This document shows positions 8,714 to 17,810 of a DNA stretch of 64,000 bases, piece by piece. Numbering within the stretch: position 1 is the first letter of the stretch; the number at the start of each line of letters is the position of its first letter. A program made the position numbers and the translations under genes. Origin of the DNA: Rhodospirillaceae bacterium (GTDB lineage Bacteria; Pseudomonadota; Alphaproteobacteria; Rhodospirillales; Rhodospirillaceae); contig JAQWRV010000011.1 of NCBI GenBank assembly GCA_029243545.1, forward strand, positions 248,001 through 312,000, read 5' to 3'. The notes below the pieces were generated by a model. It saw nothing but the letters and a program-made list of their open reading frames with translations, was not told the DNA's origin and did not search any database.

Positions 8714-10137
8714 GTAATGTGCTGACCCATGATCTCTGCATTATCGGCGCCGGGTCTGGCGGCCTGTCCGTTGCCGCGGGCGCGGTGCAAATGGGCGCTT
8801 CCGTCGTGCTGATTGAAAAAGGCGCCATGGGAGGTGACTGCCTGAACACAGGGTGCGTGCCCTCTAAAGCACTGTTGGCTGCCGGTCATGCAGCTTACGC
8901 CTTTACTGCGTCAGATGCTTTCGGTGTGAAAAGCCAAACGCCGGCGGTGGATTTTCAAGCCGTGCATGATCATGTCCATGATGTGATTTCTGGCATCGCG
9001 CCACATGACTCCGTTGAGCGTTTCGAAGAGCTCGGCGTGCATGTCATTCAGGGCGCGGCGGTATTTACATCGAAGCGGGAGCTAGAGGTCAATGGACAGA
9101 CCGTTCGCGCCCGCCGTTTTGTTGTGGCAACCGGGTCTAGCGCCTTGGTGCCGCCAATTGAAGGTTTGGCGGAGACGCCGCACCTGACCAATGAATCTAT
9201 TTTTGACCTGACGGCGGCGCCCCATCATCTCATCGTCATCGGTGGCGGCCCGATTGGCTGCGAGCTCGCCCAGGCGCATCGGAATTTGGGTTGTAGTGTT
9301 ACGGTCATTGAAGCGTTTTCTATCTTGCCCAAGGACGACCCTGATCTGGCAGATATCGTCCGCTCCACATTGACCGGGCAGGGCATCGCCCTGGCAGAAG
9401 GCACAAAGGTTGTCCGCACGGCCAAAACAGACAGTGGTGTGGCGGTGACCGTGGATCGGGACGGCATAGAAGAAACCATTGAAGGTTCACACCTGTTAGT
9501 CGCTGTGGGCCGTAAAGCCACAGTAGACGGGCTTGGTTTGGATCAGGCAGGAATAAAATTTTCACCGAAAGGCATCAACGTTAACGCCGGTCTACGGACC
9601 TCTAACCGCCGGGTTTATGCCATTGGAGATTGCGCCGGCGGCCCGCAGTTTACTCACGTGGCCGGCTATCACGCCGGCGTCATTATCCGCAGCGCTCTGT
9701 TCCGCTTACCGACCAAAGCCGATCATTCGGCGGTGCCATGGGTGACCTATACAGACCCAGAGCTGGCTCAAGTCGGTCTAACCGAAGCCCTAGCGCGTGA
9801 GAAATTTGGCGACAGTATCCGCGTTGTCACCTGGCCGTTTGAAAAGAACGATCGGGCCCGGGCCGAACGCAGCACCCACGGTCTGGTCAAAGCCGTTATG
9901 GCCAAGAACGGTCGTATTTTGGGCTGCGGCATTGCCGGACCAAAAGCGGGGGAGCTTATTCAAGTCTGGATTCTCGCATTGTCTCAGAAGCTCAAGATCC
10001 GCGCTTTGGCAGGCATGATTGCGCCCTATCCAACACTCGGTGAAGTTTCGAAGCGTGTGGCCGGGGCGTGCTATACGCCGTCACTCTTTAGTGAGCGTAC
10101 CCGCAAGGTGGTGCGTTTTCTGTCAAAGTTTGGGTGA
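8710..10137 (+). CDS. FAD/NAD(P)-dependent disulfide oxidoreductase (mercuric reductase/lipoamide dehydrogenase-like)
   Basis: A 475-residue class I pyridine-nucleotide disulfide reductase. Visible motifs are the FAD dinucleotide fold IIGAGSGGLSVAAGA (residues 11-25), the redox-active pair in GGDCLNTGCVPSKALL, the NAD(P) fold VIGGGPIGCELAQ near residue 178, and the AIGDCAGG FAD site. The dimerisation domain ends with APYPTLGEVSKR. Lipoamide dehydrogenases have a catalytic His-Pro-Thr there, but this protein has Tyr-Pro-Thr, so normal dihydrolipoamide oxidation is doubtful. There is no N-terminal heavy-metal domain, so mercuric reduction is not implied either. It is translationally coupled to the TVP38 gene. 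Confidence 0.85.
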   Translation: MSNVLTHDLCIIGAGSGGLSVAAGAVQMGASVVLIEKGAMGGDCLNTGCVPSKALLAAGHAAYAFTASDAFGVKSQTPAVDFQAVHDHVHDVISGIAPHDSVERFEELGVHVIQGAAVFTSKRELEVNGQTVRARRFVVATGSSALVPPIEGLAETPHLTNESIFDLTAAPHHLIVIGGGPIGCELAQAHRNLGCSVTVIEAFSILPKDDPDLADIVRSTLTGQGIALAEGTKVVRTAKTDSGVAVTVDRDGIEETIEGSHLLVAVGRKATVDGLGLDQAGIKFSPKGINVNAGLRTSNRRVYAIGDCAGGPQFTHVAGYHAGVIIRSALFRLPTKADHSAVPWVTYTDPELAQVGLTEALAREKFGDSIRVVTWPFEKNDRARAERSTHGLVKAVMAKNGRILGCGIAGPKAGELIQVWILALSQKLKIRALAGMIAPYPTLGEVSKRVAGACYTPSLFSERTRKVVRFLSKFG

Positions 10138-10145
10138 ACGTCAAG

Positions 10146-10649
10146 ATGATTGAACCGCCAGCGGATCACACAGCCGATGCTTTGACAGAACCTGGGCGCC
10201 GGTCTTGGTACGATGGGTTATCCGCGCGCTTGCTGGCGCTGACCGTTGCATTCATCATGCTGTGCGAAGCGCTGATTTTTGCACCGTCTATCGGCCGTTT
10301 CCGGGTGTAATATTTTGCAATGAAACTGGAGGCCGCTCACTTGACGCTGACCGCTCTTGAGGCGGCTGAAATGGTGGACTCAGACCTTCAGAAACGCCTG
10401 CTCAATCAAGCCGGCGTTTTCGGTATGACAGTCATCCGGCCAGGCATGCCGGCGCGCACACTGGGTCCTGACATGCCGGCCAAAGCGTTGGAGGGCCTGT
10501 TTGTGCCCTTCTCCGGTTCGGCCCGCTCAGGTGGTTCTGGGCTCGGTTTACCAATCTCCCGGGAGGCCATACGGGCCCCAGGCGGGGACCTGTTCCTCAA
10601 GGAGACAGCGGCATCCGGCACGGTTTTTGCCAGTCGCCTGATGACGTAG
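10146..10649 (+). pseudogene. Decayed sensor histidine kinase with internal deletion
   Basis: The first 54 codons contain a membrane anchor (LSARLLALTVAFIMLCEALI then FAPSIGRFRV) and end in TAA at 10308-10310. The same frame continues with YFAMKLEAAHLTLTALEAAE and LLNQAGVFGMTVIRPGMP, the start of a periplasmic sensor segment. It then jumps directly to the end of a HATPase domain: [51 protein letters not shown]. The HAMP, DHp/His and N box are missing. The nine-base word catgccggc occurs at both sides of the apparent junction (about 10445 and 10473), which fits deletion between short direct repeats. It lies between the oxidoreductase and panB. Confidence 0.75.
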
Positions 10650-10738
10650 CAATTGGTCGAGCCACTACCATCTTTCCGGCAAATGGTCTAAACCCCGCAT
10701 CCATCCACGTCTTCACGCCCAGTACAGGACGACCGGCT

Positions 10739-11569
10739 ATGAGCACGACATTGTCAGATAATCCCAAGCGGCTTGCGACAAGTGACATTCTCAGCCGTAA
10801 AGGAAAGACACCCATTGTCTGCATCACGGCATACGCGGCGCCTATGGCTGGCCTGATGGATGATCATGTGGACTTGCTTTTGGTCGGCGACTCATTGGGT
10901 ATGGTGATGTACGGTTTTGCCGATACGCTGTCTGTCACCGTCGACATGATGATCAATCACGGCGCTGCCGTGGTGCGAGGATCACAAAAAGCCTGTGTCG
11001 TCGTCGATCTACCCTTCGGCTCTTATCAAGGCTCAAAGGAAGCTGCGTTCGATACCGCTGCCCGGGTGATGGCGGCCACGGGATGCGCCGGCGTCAAGCT
11101 GGAAGGCGGGGCCGTCATGGCCGGTACCATCGCTTTTTTGGTGTCCCGTGGAATTCCGGTCATGGCGCATGTGGGCATGACGCCGCAGTCGGTCAATGTT
11201 TATGGTGGCTACCGGGCACGTGGACGAACCAAAAGCGGCGCAGACGAGATAACAACAGATGCCAAAGCCGTTGCTGATGCCGGAGCGTTTGCCGTTGTGA
11301 TTGAAAGCACTATAGAGCCAATCGCCCGTGCCATTACTGAGCAGATTACTATTCCCACAATTGGCATCGGTGCGTCCCCCGCCTGCGACGGACAGGTCTT
11401 GGTCGCGGAAGATATGCTCGGCATCTTCCAGGAATTCACCCCACGTTTTGTTGAGCGCTATGCCGACGTGGGCGAAGAAATTTCTGCAGCGGTGCGCCAG
11501 TATGCGGAAGATGTGCGTACCCGCGCGTTCCCGACACTCGAACACTGCTACGGCGTCGATAAAAAGTAA
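10739..11569 (+). CDS. panB: 3-methyl-2-oxobutanoate hydroxymethyltransferase
   Basis: PanB adds a hydroxymethyl group from methylenetetrahydrofolate to 2-oxoisovalerate, giving ketopantoate, the first committed step of pantothenate/CoA synthesis. The 276-residue TIM-barrel shows [33 protein letters not shown] (metal-binding Asp), [30 protein letters not shown] and a conserved [20 protein letters not shown]. An AGGA lies upstream of the ATG. panC follows after eight bases, so the two consecutive-pathway genes form an operon. Confidence 0.96.
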   Translation: MSTTLSDNPKRLATSDILSRKGKTPIVCITAYAAPMAGLMDDHVDLLLVGDSLGMVMYGFADTLSVTVDMMINHGAAVVRGSQKACVVVDLPFGSYQGSKEAAFDTAARVMAATGCAGVKLEGGAVMAGTIAFLVSRGIPVMAHVGMTPQSVNVYGGYRARGRTKSGADEITTDAKAVADAGAFAVVIESTIEPIARAITEQITIPTIGIGASPACDGQVLVAEDMLGIFQEFTPRFVERYADVGEEISAAVRQYAEDVRTRAFPTLEHCYGVDKK

Positions 11570-11577
11570 CGGCTGCG

Positions 11578-12456
11578 ATGTCTGAACCAGACTCTTCCCT
11601 GACAGTCGTCCGCGATGTTGCGAGCCTGCGGCGGCGGGTGAAGGTCTGGCACGGTGAGCAACGGACCGTCGCGCTCGTGCCGACCATGGGAGCGCTTCAC
11701 GCTGGGCATATGGCGCTGGTTAAACGGGCCAAAGCACTTGCCGACGCTGTTGTAGTGTCGATTTTTGTCAATCCAACACAGTTTGGCCCCAACGAAGATC
11801 TCGACGCCTACCCGCGCCGCGACGCCGAAGACTGGGCGCTGCTCAATGCTGCTGGTGTTGACCTTATCTTCATGCCTGATGCGTCGGTTATGTATCCGGA
11901 CGGTTTTCAAACCGCCGTGCAGGTACCAGCCGTCAGCCAAGGGCTGTGCGGTACCCATCGTCCCGGCCACTTTGAAGGCGTCGCTACGGTCGTAACCAAA
12001 CTCCTCTTGCAGGGCTTGCCTGATCTAGCGCTGTTCGGAGAAAAAGATTTCCAGCAGCTTGCGGTCATTAAGCGCTTGGTAATTGATCTGGATATCCCGG
12101 TGGATGTTTTGAGTGTTCCGACGGTACGGGAAAGAGATGGCCTGGCGCTGTCCTCGCGCAACGCCTATTTGAGCGAAGATGAGCGTGCCATTGCGCCTAA
12201 GTTTTACGCCACGCTATCCGCCGCTGCGGCTGCTATTGCGAACGGCGCGGACATCAAGGCGTGCTGTGCTCAAGCAGAAAGGGCCGTGCTAGCGGCAGGC
12301 TTTTCATCGGTGGATTATATTGAGGTCCGGGTTGCGGACTCCCTATTGCCGCTTAAGGTCCTTGGCAGTGAAGCCCGCATTCTAGGTGCGGCGACATTGG
12401 GGCAAACCCGTCTCATCGACAATGTGAAAATTCCGGCTCAACAGGCTGGTGGCTGA
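11578..12456 (+). CDS. panC: Pantothenate synthetase
   Basis: PanC condenses pantoate and beta-alanine using ATP to make pantothenate. The 292-residue product has the nucleotidyltransferase HIGH-like motif in VPTMGALHAGHMALVKRA, SIFVNPTQFGPNEDLDAYPR, the pantoate pocket and GEKDFQQLAVIKRLV, and the KMSKS-like site in DGLALSSRNAYLS. The length matches the family. Its start is eight bases after panB. The downstream neighbour is convergent, with a short hairpin in between. Confidence 0.96.
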   Translation: MSEPDSSLTVVRDVASLRRRVKVWHGEQRTVALVPTMGALHAGHMALVKRAKALADAVVVSIFVNPTQFGPNEDLDAYPRRDAEDWALLNAAGVDLIFMPDASVMYPDGFQTAVQVPAVSQGLCGTHRPGHFEGVATVVTKLLLQGLPDLALFGEKDFQQLAVIKRLVIDLDIPVDVLSVPTVRERDGLALSSRNAYLSEDERAIAPKFYATLSAAAAAIANGADIKACCAQAERAVLAAGFSSVDYIEVRVADSLLPLKVLGSEARILGAATLGQTRLIDNVKIPAQQAGG

Positions 12457-12467
12457 ACAAAGGTATT

Positions 12468-12485
12468 CCCGCGTTTAGACGTGGG
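12468..12485. terminator. Short hairpin between convergent panC and lipoprotein genes
   Basis: The sequence CCCGCGT-TTAG-ACGTGGG can form a seven-pair stem (one G-T pair) with a four-base loop. It lies between the panC stop and the lipoprotein gene stop. Neither side has a clear T run, so it is at best a weak or Rho-assisted terminator. Confidence 0.3.
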
Positions 12486-12490
12486 CAGGC

Positions 12491-13606
12491 CTAACGCACG
12501 TAGATATGCACTTCCGAAGATTGCGCTGTATCGCTCGACATCGCCGAGAGCATCACCCGGTCCGCGGGTAATCCCATGCCCGACAGGGACTGCAGCACCT
12601 GCTCGGCGTTGCGGCGTGCGGAACCAGACGACAGACCCTGGCCGCCAGTGCCTGGGCTGACCGCGACCAAATCGAAGATCGCATCGGGGCGTCTTTCGAG
12701 GGCGCGGCTCACCGCTTGATATACAGCTGGTTCGAATTCCACGTCCTGGCGGTCAAAACGGATCACCACCAAGGGCTGGCGCTGTGAGAAATCACCGGCG
12801 GTGGCGGAGGCCATTTGCGTGTCCGAGGATGCCGCCTGCTGTGAGCCATAGAGCTGGCCCGAGTTAATACCACCTGCCAGTTCCGTCAGGTTCTCGCGCT
12901 CATTAGCTACAAACTGCTGCTGCCGGCCGATGTCTATATTGAGTTCAACCAGTAGGCGTTCAATTGTTACCGTGGTTTGATTGACTTCGTCTTCCAGTCC
13001 ACGCAAGCGGCGATGGTCGTCATCGACGGCCCCTGTAAGCCCGTATGCGGCGCGCACGCTGTCCAGCAAGTATGAGGACATGGCGGAATCAGTAGCCACC
13101 TGTGCGGCCAGCTGGTTCATGCGCGAAATATCGCCTTCAACGCGGCTGAGCTGCTCTTGCGAAGACCGCCATTGACCCATCAATTGCGGATTCCCCGGTG
13201 TAGTGCCCACCTGGAGGCGGCTTTTAATGCCGCCGACCATGCCGTGGTACGTCGAGGCGTTAGAAACGGTTTGCGACCGGATGCCTTCAAGCTGGTTGCT
13301 GCGTGCACTTAATGTCGACCGCATCTGATTAAGTTCAGAGTTAAATTGGCTGACCTTCTGGTTGACGAAGGTGCCGGTGTTCATGGCCGTTATCCCTGAA
13401 GAGGACGCGACCGGTGCTGGGCGGAACTCGGAAACCGAGCTGCTTGGCGGAGGCGAAAGCACCACCGGCGCAGGTGCGGCCGCTATGGTTTCATCTTCAT
13501 CGAAAATTTCACCGAAAATCGGAAATAAGGCGTCTGTGGCGAACGAGCATCCGCTCAAGCCTAGCACCGCGCCTAGCGTCAAAATGTGACGTGCGGACAG
13601 CCCCAT
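12491..13606 (-). CDS. Coiled-coil outer-membrane-type lipoprotein with OmpA-like C-terminal fold
   Basis: The product (371 residues from the ATG at 13606, which has AAGGGG nine bases upstream; another ATG lies three codons earlier but immediately abuts that site) has a lipobox LGLSGC with Cys20. This predicts a lipid-anchored envelope protein. A Pro/Ser-rich spacer follows, then Gln/Ser/Asn-rich helices with heptad-like spacing (about residues 90-250: SQFNSELNQMRSTLSARSNQ and further). The C-terminal 90 residues (PLVVIRFDRQDVEFEPAVYQ, RRNAEQVLQSLSGMGLPADR, VHIYVR) resemble an OmpA/MotB-type fold, but the canonical peptidoglycan-binding NxxLSxxRA motif is degenerate. I do not know its specific role. 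Confidence 0.75.
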   Translation of the reverse strand: MGLSARHILTLGAVLGLSGCSFATDALFPIFGEIFDEDETIAAAPAPVVLSPPPSSSVSEFRPAPVASSSGITAMNTGTFVNQKVSQFNSELNQMRSTLSARSNQLEGIRSQTVSNASTYHGMVGGIKSRLQVGTTPGNPQLMGQWRSSQEQLSRVEGDISRMNQLAAQVATDSAMSSYLLDSVRAAYGLTGAVDDDHRRLRGLEDEVNQTTVTIERLLVELNIDIGRQQQFVANERENLTELAGGINSGQLYGSQQAASSDTQMASATAGDFSQRQPLVVIRFDRQDVEFEPAVYQAVSRALERRPDAIFDLVAVSPGTGGQGLSSGSARRNAEQVLQSLSGMGLPADRVMLSAMSSDTAQSSEVHIYVR

Positions 13607-13971
13607 TATATCCATCCCCTTACTGCCTTATATCTGCTTAGTGGTTGCTTTGCTGCGTATGGAGATAATCTTATCAAAATCACCATCTCCAGTCGTCCCG
13701 TCTGGTCTTCATCATCTTCGGGTGAAAGGTCGCCGTCTGCTCCCAACGGTTGCCCCAGCACATTAAGGCGGAACCATAATTTGGTTTCCTCCCAAGCCGA
13801 AGCAGAGTGTACGCAAAGAGCGATGGAGGGACAAGCCGCATTTGCTCGGGGTTTGGTCAGCACTAAACTGGGACATGCCTCAGCGCAGTGCTATCCCTAT
13901 CGCCGGTACCGCATTTTCCCTGGACAGGCGCTGGGCGGTTGAGTAGGACATCCGCTCCCGTCAGCGATGGG
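13607..13971. other. Region between lipoprotein gene and tRNA-Arg, no confident gene
   Basis: About 365 bases with no gene I can support. A minus-strand frame of 85 codons at 13606-13863 reads through here and would overlap the lipoprotein start. Part of it (KLWFRLNVLGQPLGADGDLS) looks protein-like, but there is no ribosome-binding site or recognisable family. The region must carry the lipoprotein promoter on the minus strand and the tRNA promoter on the plus strand. Confidence 0.4.
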
Positions 13972-14048
13972 GCGCCCGTAGCTCAACTGGATAGAGCACC
14001 TGACTACGGATCAGGAGGTTAGGAGTTCGAATCTTCTCGGGCGCGCCA
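13972..14048 (+). tRNA. tRNA-Arg (anticodon ACG)
   Basis: A 77-base tRNA with acceptor stem GCGCCCG/CGGGCGC, a D arm containing AGCTCAACTGGATAGAGC, and anticodon stem CCTGA/TCAGG around the loop CTACGGA with anticodon ACG. The T arm contains GTTCGAATC, the discriminator base is G, and CCA is encoded. The A at position 34 would be deaminated to inosine by TadA to read CGN arginine codons. No integrase gene or repeated 3' end is visible nearby, so I see no sign that it serves as an attachment site within this window. Confidence 0.97.
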
Positions 14049-14278
14049 ATCTTTCCGCCATTTGTGAGGCCTTAGAGCCTAAAGACCAGCCTGCGGGTTA
14101 GCGGGTGGGGTAGCAAAATACTCAATACTTGGTTTTGTTGCAGCAAATAGTGCGGCGGCTAGTAGCGGTGAAAATTTAGCCTGGATATAAAATATCTTTT
14201 GTTACTGGGACGGAACTGACTTTACGGTCTCCAGCATCCACTAGATCAACGATGAGGAAAGCGGAAGAGCGGCCTGTA

Positions 14279-15076
14279 CTAGCTACGGCGTAAAAGCTCT
14301 CTTTCTGAAAGACCGAACGACTTGGGGTTGTCTACGTCGATGGGCCCGAACGCATAAGGTAAATTGACCACCGAGGCGGTGATGCCCATGTTTTTGGCAA
14401 TGCGGCCGATTATCTCATCTAGTGTCGCCCATTTAAGCTTGTAGAGCAGGAACGGCATGACGCCGAATGCCTTGAGAATGCGCAGGTGGCGTTTCCCGAA
14501 CTGGCCGCCGCCTTCAAAAATGCGGGCTGTGGTCAGTGAGGCTTCCGTACGCAGGCCATACAGATTGCACGCGGACCAGCCGCCGTCCTTGATGCGGTGG
14601 TACGCGAGACCGGACCCCGGAAACTGCTTCTGGACAACCTCCTCAGACGTAAACCCGAGGGAAACATCTTCCGTGGCGGCGAGAAAACCGCTGACAAAAT
14701 CCCGCACCAATTCAGGGGTGTGCAGGGCGTTATCGCCGGTGGTCACTACCATGGGCAGAGGATCGCCCAACGCCTCTGCCGCTGCCAAAATACTATCAGC
14801 TAAATTGCCACGGCTTGGTGTGACCACAACAAGACCGTCATCCATCCACGCGTTGACTTGCGGCACAGCGCGGACCACTGATTCATCTTCGATGGAAATC
14901 GCTAACCGGTCAAAGCAGCCGCTTTTTATGAGTGTGCTGATGACGCGCACAAGCATCACTTGCCCGGCAATGTCGACCAAACACTTGTGTGTCTTATCCT
15001 GGAGCTGAGCTACCGAATCCCGCGGCCCGGCGCGGCTGGCGGCCATCACCAGGGCGGTGATTTTTTGCTCGGTCAT
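14279..15076 (-). CDS. MobA-like nucleotidyltransferase (GT-A fold)
   Basis: A 265-residue protein whose N terminus (ITALVMAASRAGPRDSVAQL then DKTHKCLVDIAGQVMLVRVI) matches the NTP-transferase nucleotide-binding start, with the Gly-rich loop modified (MAASRAG instead of LAGGxG) and the conserved Lys before P/V-x-G. A metal-site-like TTGDN follows near residue 112. Such enzymes activate sugars, molybdopterin or cobinamide; the acceptor here is unknown. Its start overlaps the stop of the MmgE/PrpD gene by four bases, so the two are coupled, a pairing I cannot explain biochemically. Confidence 0.7.
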   Translation of the reverse strand: MTEQKITALVMAASRAGPRDSVAQLQDKTHKCLVDIAGQVMLVRVISTLIKSGCFDRLAISIEDESVVRAVPQVNAWMDDGLVVVTPSRGNLADSILAAAEALGDPLPMVVTTGDNALHTPELVRDFVSGFLAATEDVSLGFTSEEVVQKQFPGSGLAYHRIKDGGWSACNLYGLRTEASLTTARIFEGGGQFGKRHLRILKAFGVMPFLLYKLKWATLDEIIGRIAKNMGITASVVNLPYAFGPIDVDNPKSFGLSERELLRRS

Positions 15077-16497
15077 GAAGCAGCCTCAGCGAAAGGTGTT
15101 CTCAATGGTTTCATCATATGGCCAATGTTTTCCATATCTCCGATGCGGTTAAGGGCATCCTTAAGGGGCGCGACTTGAGGTGACGTCATCAAACCACCTA
15201 CGCAGCTATCGAATTTGTCCCAATATTGTTCGTCGGTGAACGGCGCCGCTTTGCTGCCCAAGGGCATGTCTAATGATTCGTGGAGTACGGTGCCCGATGT
15301 CAGGTGAACATCTACGGTGGTAGTCACTTCACCTTCCAGCTTATCGATGGGGTCCGTTACGACGCGGTCAAAGAGCGCGCGCACCTCCGGCCGCTTTACG
15401 GCCTCAGGCGTGAAATCCGAAAGGGTGCACGCCCCGCTGTGTAAAATTACAGCCAAGGCGTATTGCAGGGAAAACTTCGCCTGCATGGGGTCCTGCGGTT
15501 CGTGGTGCATGAGATTATTGAGATGCACCTTAGGCAGATGAACAACGATCTTTTCAACAACGTCTGCGTTAAAGCCGTAGCCTTCCTTCAGCATCAACAG
15601 CGCATCCATCGACCGATGTGTGGCGCCGCAGGTGGGGAAGCGCTTAACGCGAAAGGCGTGTTCTAAAATGAGCAAGGGCTTGCCAACATACTCTGTTTCG
15701 AAGCGCAGGTTTTGTCCGTGGTCAAAATGGGTAAGGGCGTCACGCTGCTGTTCGTAGTCGGGGCCGGCCATCAAACCGTTCATGCCCGTGCGCCCGTCCA
15801 GGGTACCGAGGCCTGCAGTGATTCCCGCTTTGGCCATGGAGGCGGCGACGATTCCCGATTTAGCCGCTAGGCCTGCATGAACCGGTTTTGCCATGGTACC
15901 GAATTGAGACATAAACCCAGCCGCCATACTGGTGGACAGGGACACCGCGTAAGCCGCGCGCTCTGCATCCAGTTTTAATAACCGTGCGCACGCTGCTGCG
16001 GCTCCAATGGCGCCGACGGTGGCGGTGGCATGCCAGCCGCGATTGCGGTGTAACGGGTTCACGCCTTGTCCCACCCGGCCCATGATTTGCAGACCGCAGA
16101 TATAGGCATCGAGGCAGGCCCGGCCGCTGGCGTTTTCCTGCTCCCCGAGCGCGAGAATGGCTGGGGCGAGCACAGTGGTGGCGTGGGCTTTTGGCGGATC
16201 GAAATTGTCATCGAAGTCCAGGGCGTGTCCGGCCGTGCCGTTGACCAACGCCGCCCAGGGGGTGGCCAGGGTGGCGGACTGACCTACTACCGTGCAGGGG
16301 CCAGCGCCCCAGTCCTTGACTGTGGCTAACACGCCCAATGTGGCCTTATCCACGGCCCCTGGGATAGTGACGCCGATGACGTCGATAAACTCCCGTTTGG
16401 CTGAATGCAGGGCGTCTGCAGGCCAGTCATCCGGCGTGTTTGCAATCCAGGCGCCAAATGCTTCAGTTGGTGTTGGGCCAACGGCCTCGTCTGTCAT
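15073..16497 (-). CDS. MmgE/PrpD family dehydratase-like protein
   Basis: A 474-residue member of the MmgE/PrpD family, whose characterised members include 2-methylcitrate dehydratase (PrpD) and cis-aconitate decarboxylase. Family landmarks include the early AKREFIDVIGVTIPGA segment, LVNGTAGHALDFDDNF (the A-H-x-x-D-x-D-D site), CARLLKLDAERAAYAVSLS, and the later KRFPTCGATHRSMDAL with its HRxxDA motif. No prpB/prpC genes are adjacent, so a methylcitrate-cycle role is not supported by context. The substrate is probably another branched polycarboxylate. The next gene downstream, a nucleotidyltransferase, overlaps it. Confidence 0.85.
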   Translation of the reverse strand: MTDEAVGPTPTEAFGAWIANTPDDWPADALHSAKREFIDVIGVTIPGAVDKATLGVLATVKDWGAGPCTVVGQSATLATPWAALVNGTAGHALDFDDNFDPPKAHATTVLAPAILALGEQENASGRACLDAYICGLQIMGRVGQGVNPLHRNRGWHATATVGAIGAAAACARLLKLDAERAAYAVSLSTSMAAGFMSQFGTMAKPVHAGLAAKSGIVAASMAKAGITAGLGTLDGRTGMNGLMAGPDYEQQRDALTHFDHGQNLRFETEYVGKPLLILEHAFRVKRFPTCGATHRSMDALLMLKEGYGFNADVVEKIVVHLPKVHLNNLMHHEPQDPMQAKFSLQYALAVILHSGACTLSDFTPEAVKRPEVRALFDRVVTDPIDKLEGEVTTTVDVHLTSGTVLHESLDMPLGSKAAPFTDEQYWDKFDSCVGGLMTSPQVAPLKDALNRIGDMENIGHMMKPLRTPFAEAAS

Positions 16498-16654
16498 GCT
16501 GTGTGTTCTCCAGCCCCGTGTTTTCTCTTAGCCATATTCAATGGTAGAACGCTTGGTGCCTCAGGCGCCATGGGATTGCAAGGCCAGAGGCCTCGGGATT
16601 GCAAGACGGCAAGGCTATGGGGATGATAGAGGCGGGGGGCTTGGGGACGACATC

Positions 16655-17785
16655 ATGACATCACAGCCGCTTGCCAAAGACCGCATGCAGGCCATCTATG
16701 CATTGCCCGACCATGAGGTCGTCGGCGATCTGATCCCTGAGGCAACCAAAAAGCATCTTGGCATTGAAGACGCGCTGGCGCGTATCTCGGCTGTACCGGG
16801 CCTGGTGCCGGTTGCTATTGATCCAGGCACCGGCGGCCGGGTGCTCTGGGCTGACCTGGGAGACCACCCGTTTCGCGAATGGCAGTTTTTGTTCACGGTG
16901 AAGCACCTGGCCGAGGCGGGTGCCATCGGTGAAGCATTCAACACGGATATCGCCATTCTCAAAGATGACCGGGTAGTCAATGGTGGGCTCACGCCTAGTG
17001 GTTTTATTTTTCATATTTCCCGTTGCGGCTCGACCTTGGTTGCCAAAGCCTTGGCGCGTTCACTAGCACATGTGGTGATTACCCAAGGCGGCCCCCTGCA
17101 GCGCGGGTTTTGGGCTTACTTGACGAACGACTGGCGTAAACCACTTGAACCGACGGGCGACGCGCTGCACATGTTCCGCAATTTGGTCGAGGCCATGACT
17201 CGCCCGCGCCGCTTAGACCAAACCGTGGCCTTTGTGAAATTCATCAGCTGGAACATTCTTTATGCGGATTTTGTCGCTGCTGCGTATCCCCATGTGCCGT
17301 CTCTTTTTCTCTACCGTGAGCCGGTGGAGGTGATAGCTTCCGTGATGAATGAAACGACAGCGGTGTTGCATGCTAAGGGCACCCGCGAAGCTACGTTTCT
17401 AACGGGCGCGTCGATCGAAGAGACTGATGACATGACCGACACCGAGTATCTGGCAGAATGTTACGCACGCTATTTCGAGGAAGCTGGCGCAACCTCAACA
17501 ACGCAGTTGTCCTGGCTCAACTACACTGACCTTAAAGCAGAACGCTTTGCGGATATCGTCACTCGCGGTTTGGGATTCGAACCGCCACCGGACGTGCTTG
17601 CCGACATGCTGGAGCAGTTCCGTTTTCACTCCAAAGATGATTCCGATGGCGCAGCCTTCAAAGCCGACAGTGAAGTCAAACGTCAATCCATGTCGGCGGA
17701 CGATCAAGACATGATCCGGCAAGTCTGTGGTGAAAGCCTTCGAGATCTGGACCGCGCACCGCGCAACCTGTTTCCCAAGCCGTAA
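16655..17785 (+). CDS. Sulfotransferase-like P-loop protein
   Basis: A 376-residue protein starting at the ATG at 16655 (GGGGA eight bases upstream; a longer frame begins 38 codons earlier in low-complexity Gly/Arg sequence and is rejected). Residues 120-140 read FIFHISRCGSTLVAKALAR, the PAPS 5'-phosphosulfate-binding loop with the CGST variant. LFLYREPVEVIASVMNE later resembles the 3'-phosphate-binding strand with its Arg. These features suggest transfer of sulfuryl from PAPS to an unknown acceptor. It stands alone on the plus strand between the divergent PrpD gene and the convergent enolase-superfamily gene. Confidence 0.7.
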   Translation: MTSQPLAKDRMQAIYALPDHEVVGDLIPEATKKHLGIEDALARISAVPGLVPVAIDPGTGGRVLWADLGDHPFREWQFLFTVKHLAEAGAIGEAFNTDIAILKDDRVVNGGLTPSGFIFHISRCGSTLVAKALARSLAHVVITQGGPLQRGFWAYLTNDWRKPLEPTGDALHMFRNLVEAMTRPRRLDQTVAFVKFISWNILYADFVAAAYPHVPSLFLYREPVEVIASVMNETTAVLHAKGTREATFLTGASIEETDDMTDTEYLAECYARYFEEAGATSTTQLSWLNYTDLKAERFADIVTRGLGFEPPPDVLADMLEQFRFHSKDDSDGAAFKADSEVKRQSMSADDQDMIRQVCGESLRDLDRAPRNLFPKP

Positions 17786-17810
17786 CGGCATCTCGTCGCT
17801 TTTTACAAGT

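Noticed and set aside
13606-13863. 85-codon minus-strand frame overlapping the lipoprotein start
   Set aside because: Part looks protein-like, but there is no initiation signal and it would overlap the lipoprotein ribosome-binding site; kept only as a note in the region entry.
13972-14278. Possible integrative element at the tRNA-Arg gene
   Set aside because: No integrase, no repeated tRNA 3' end and no transposase seen within the window.
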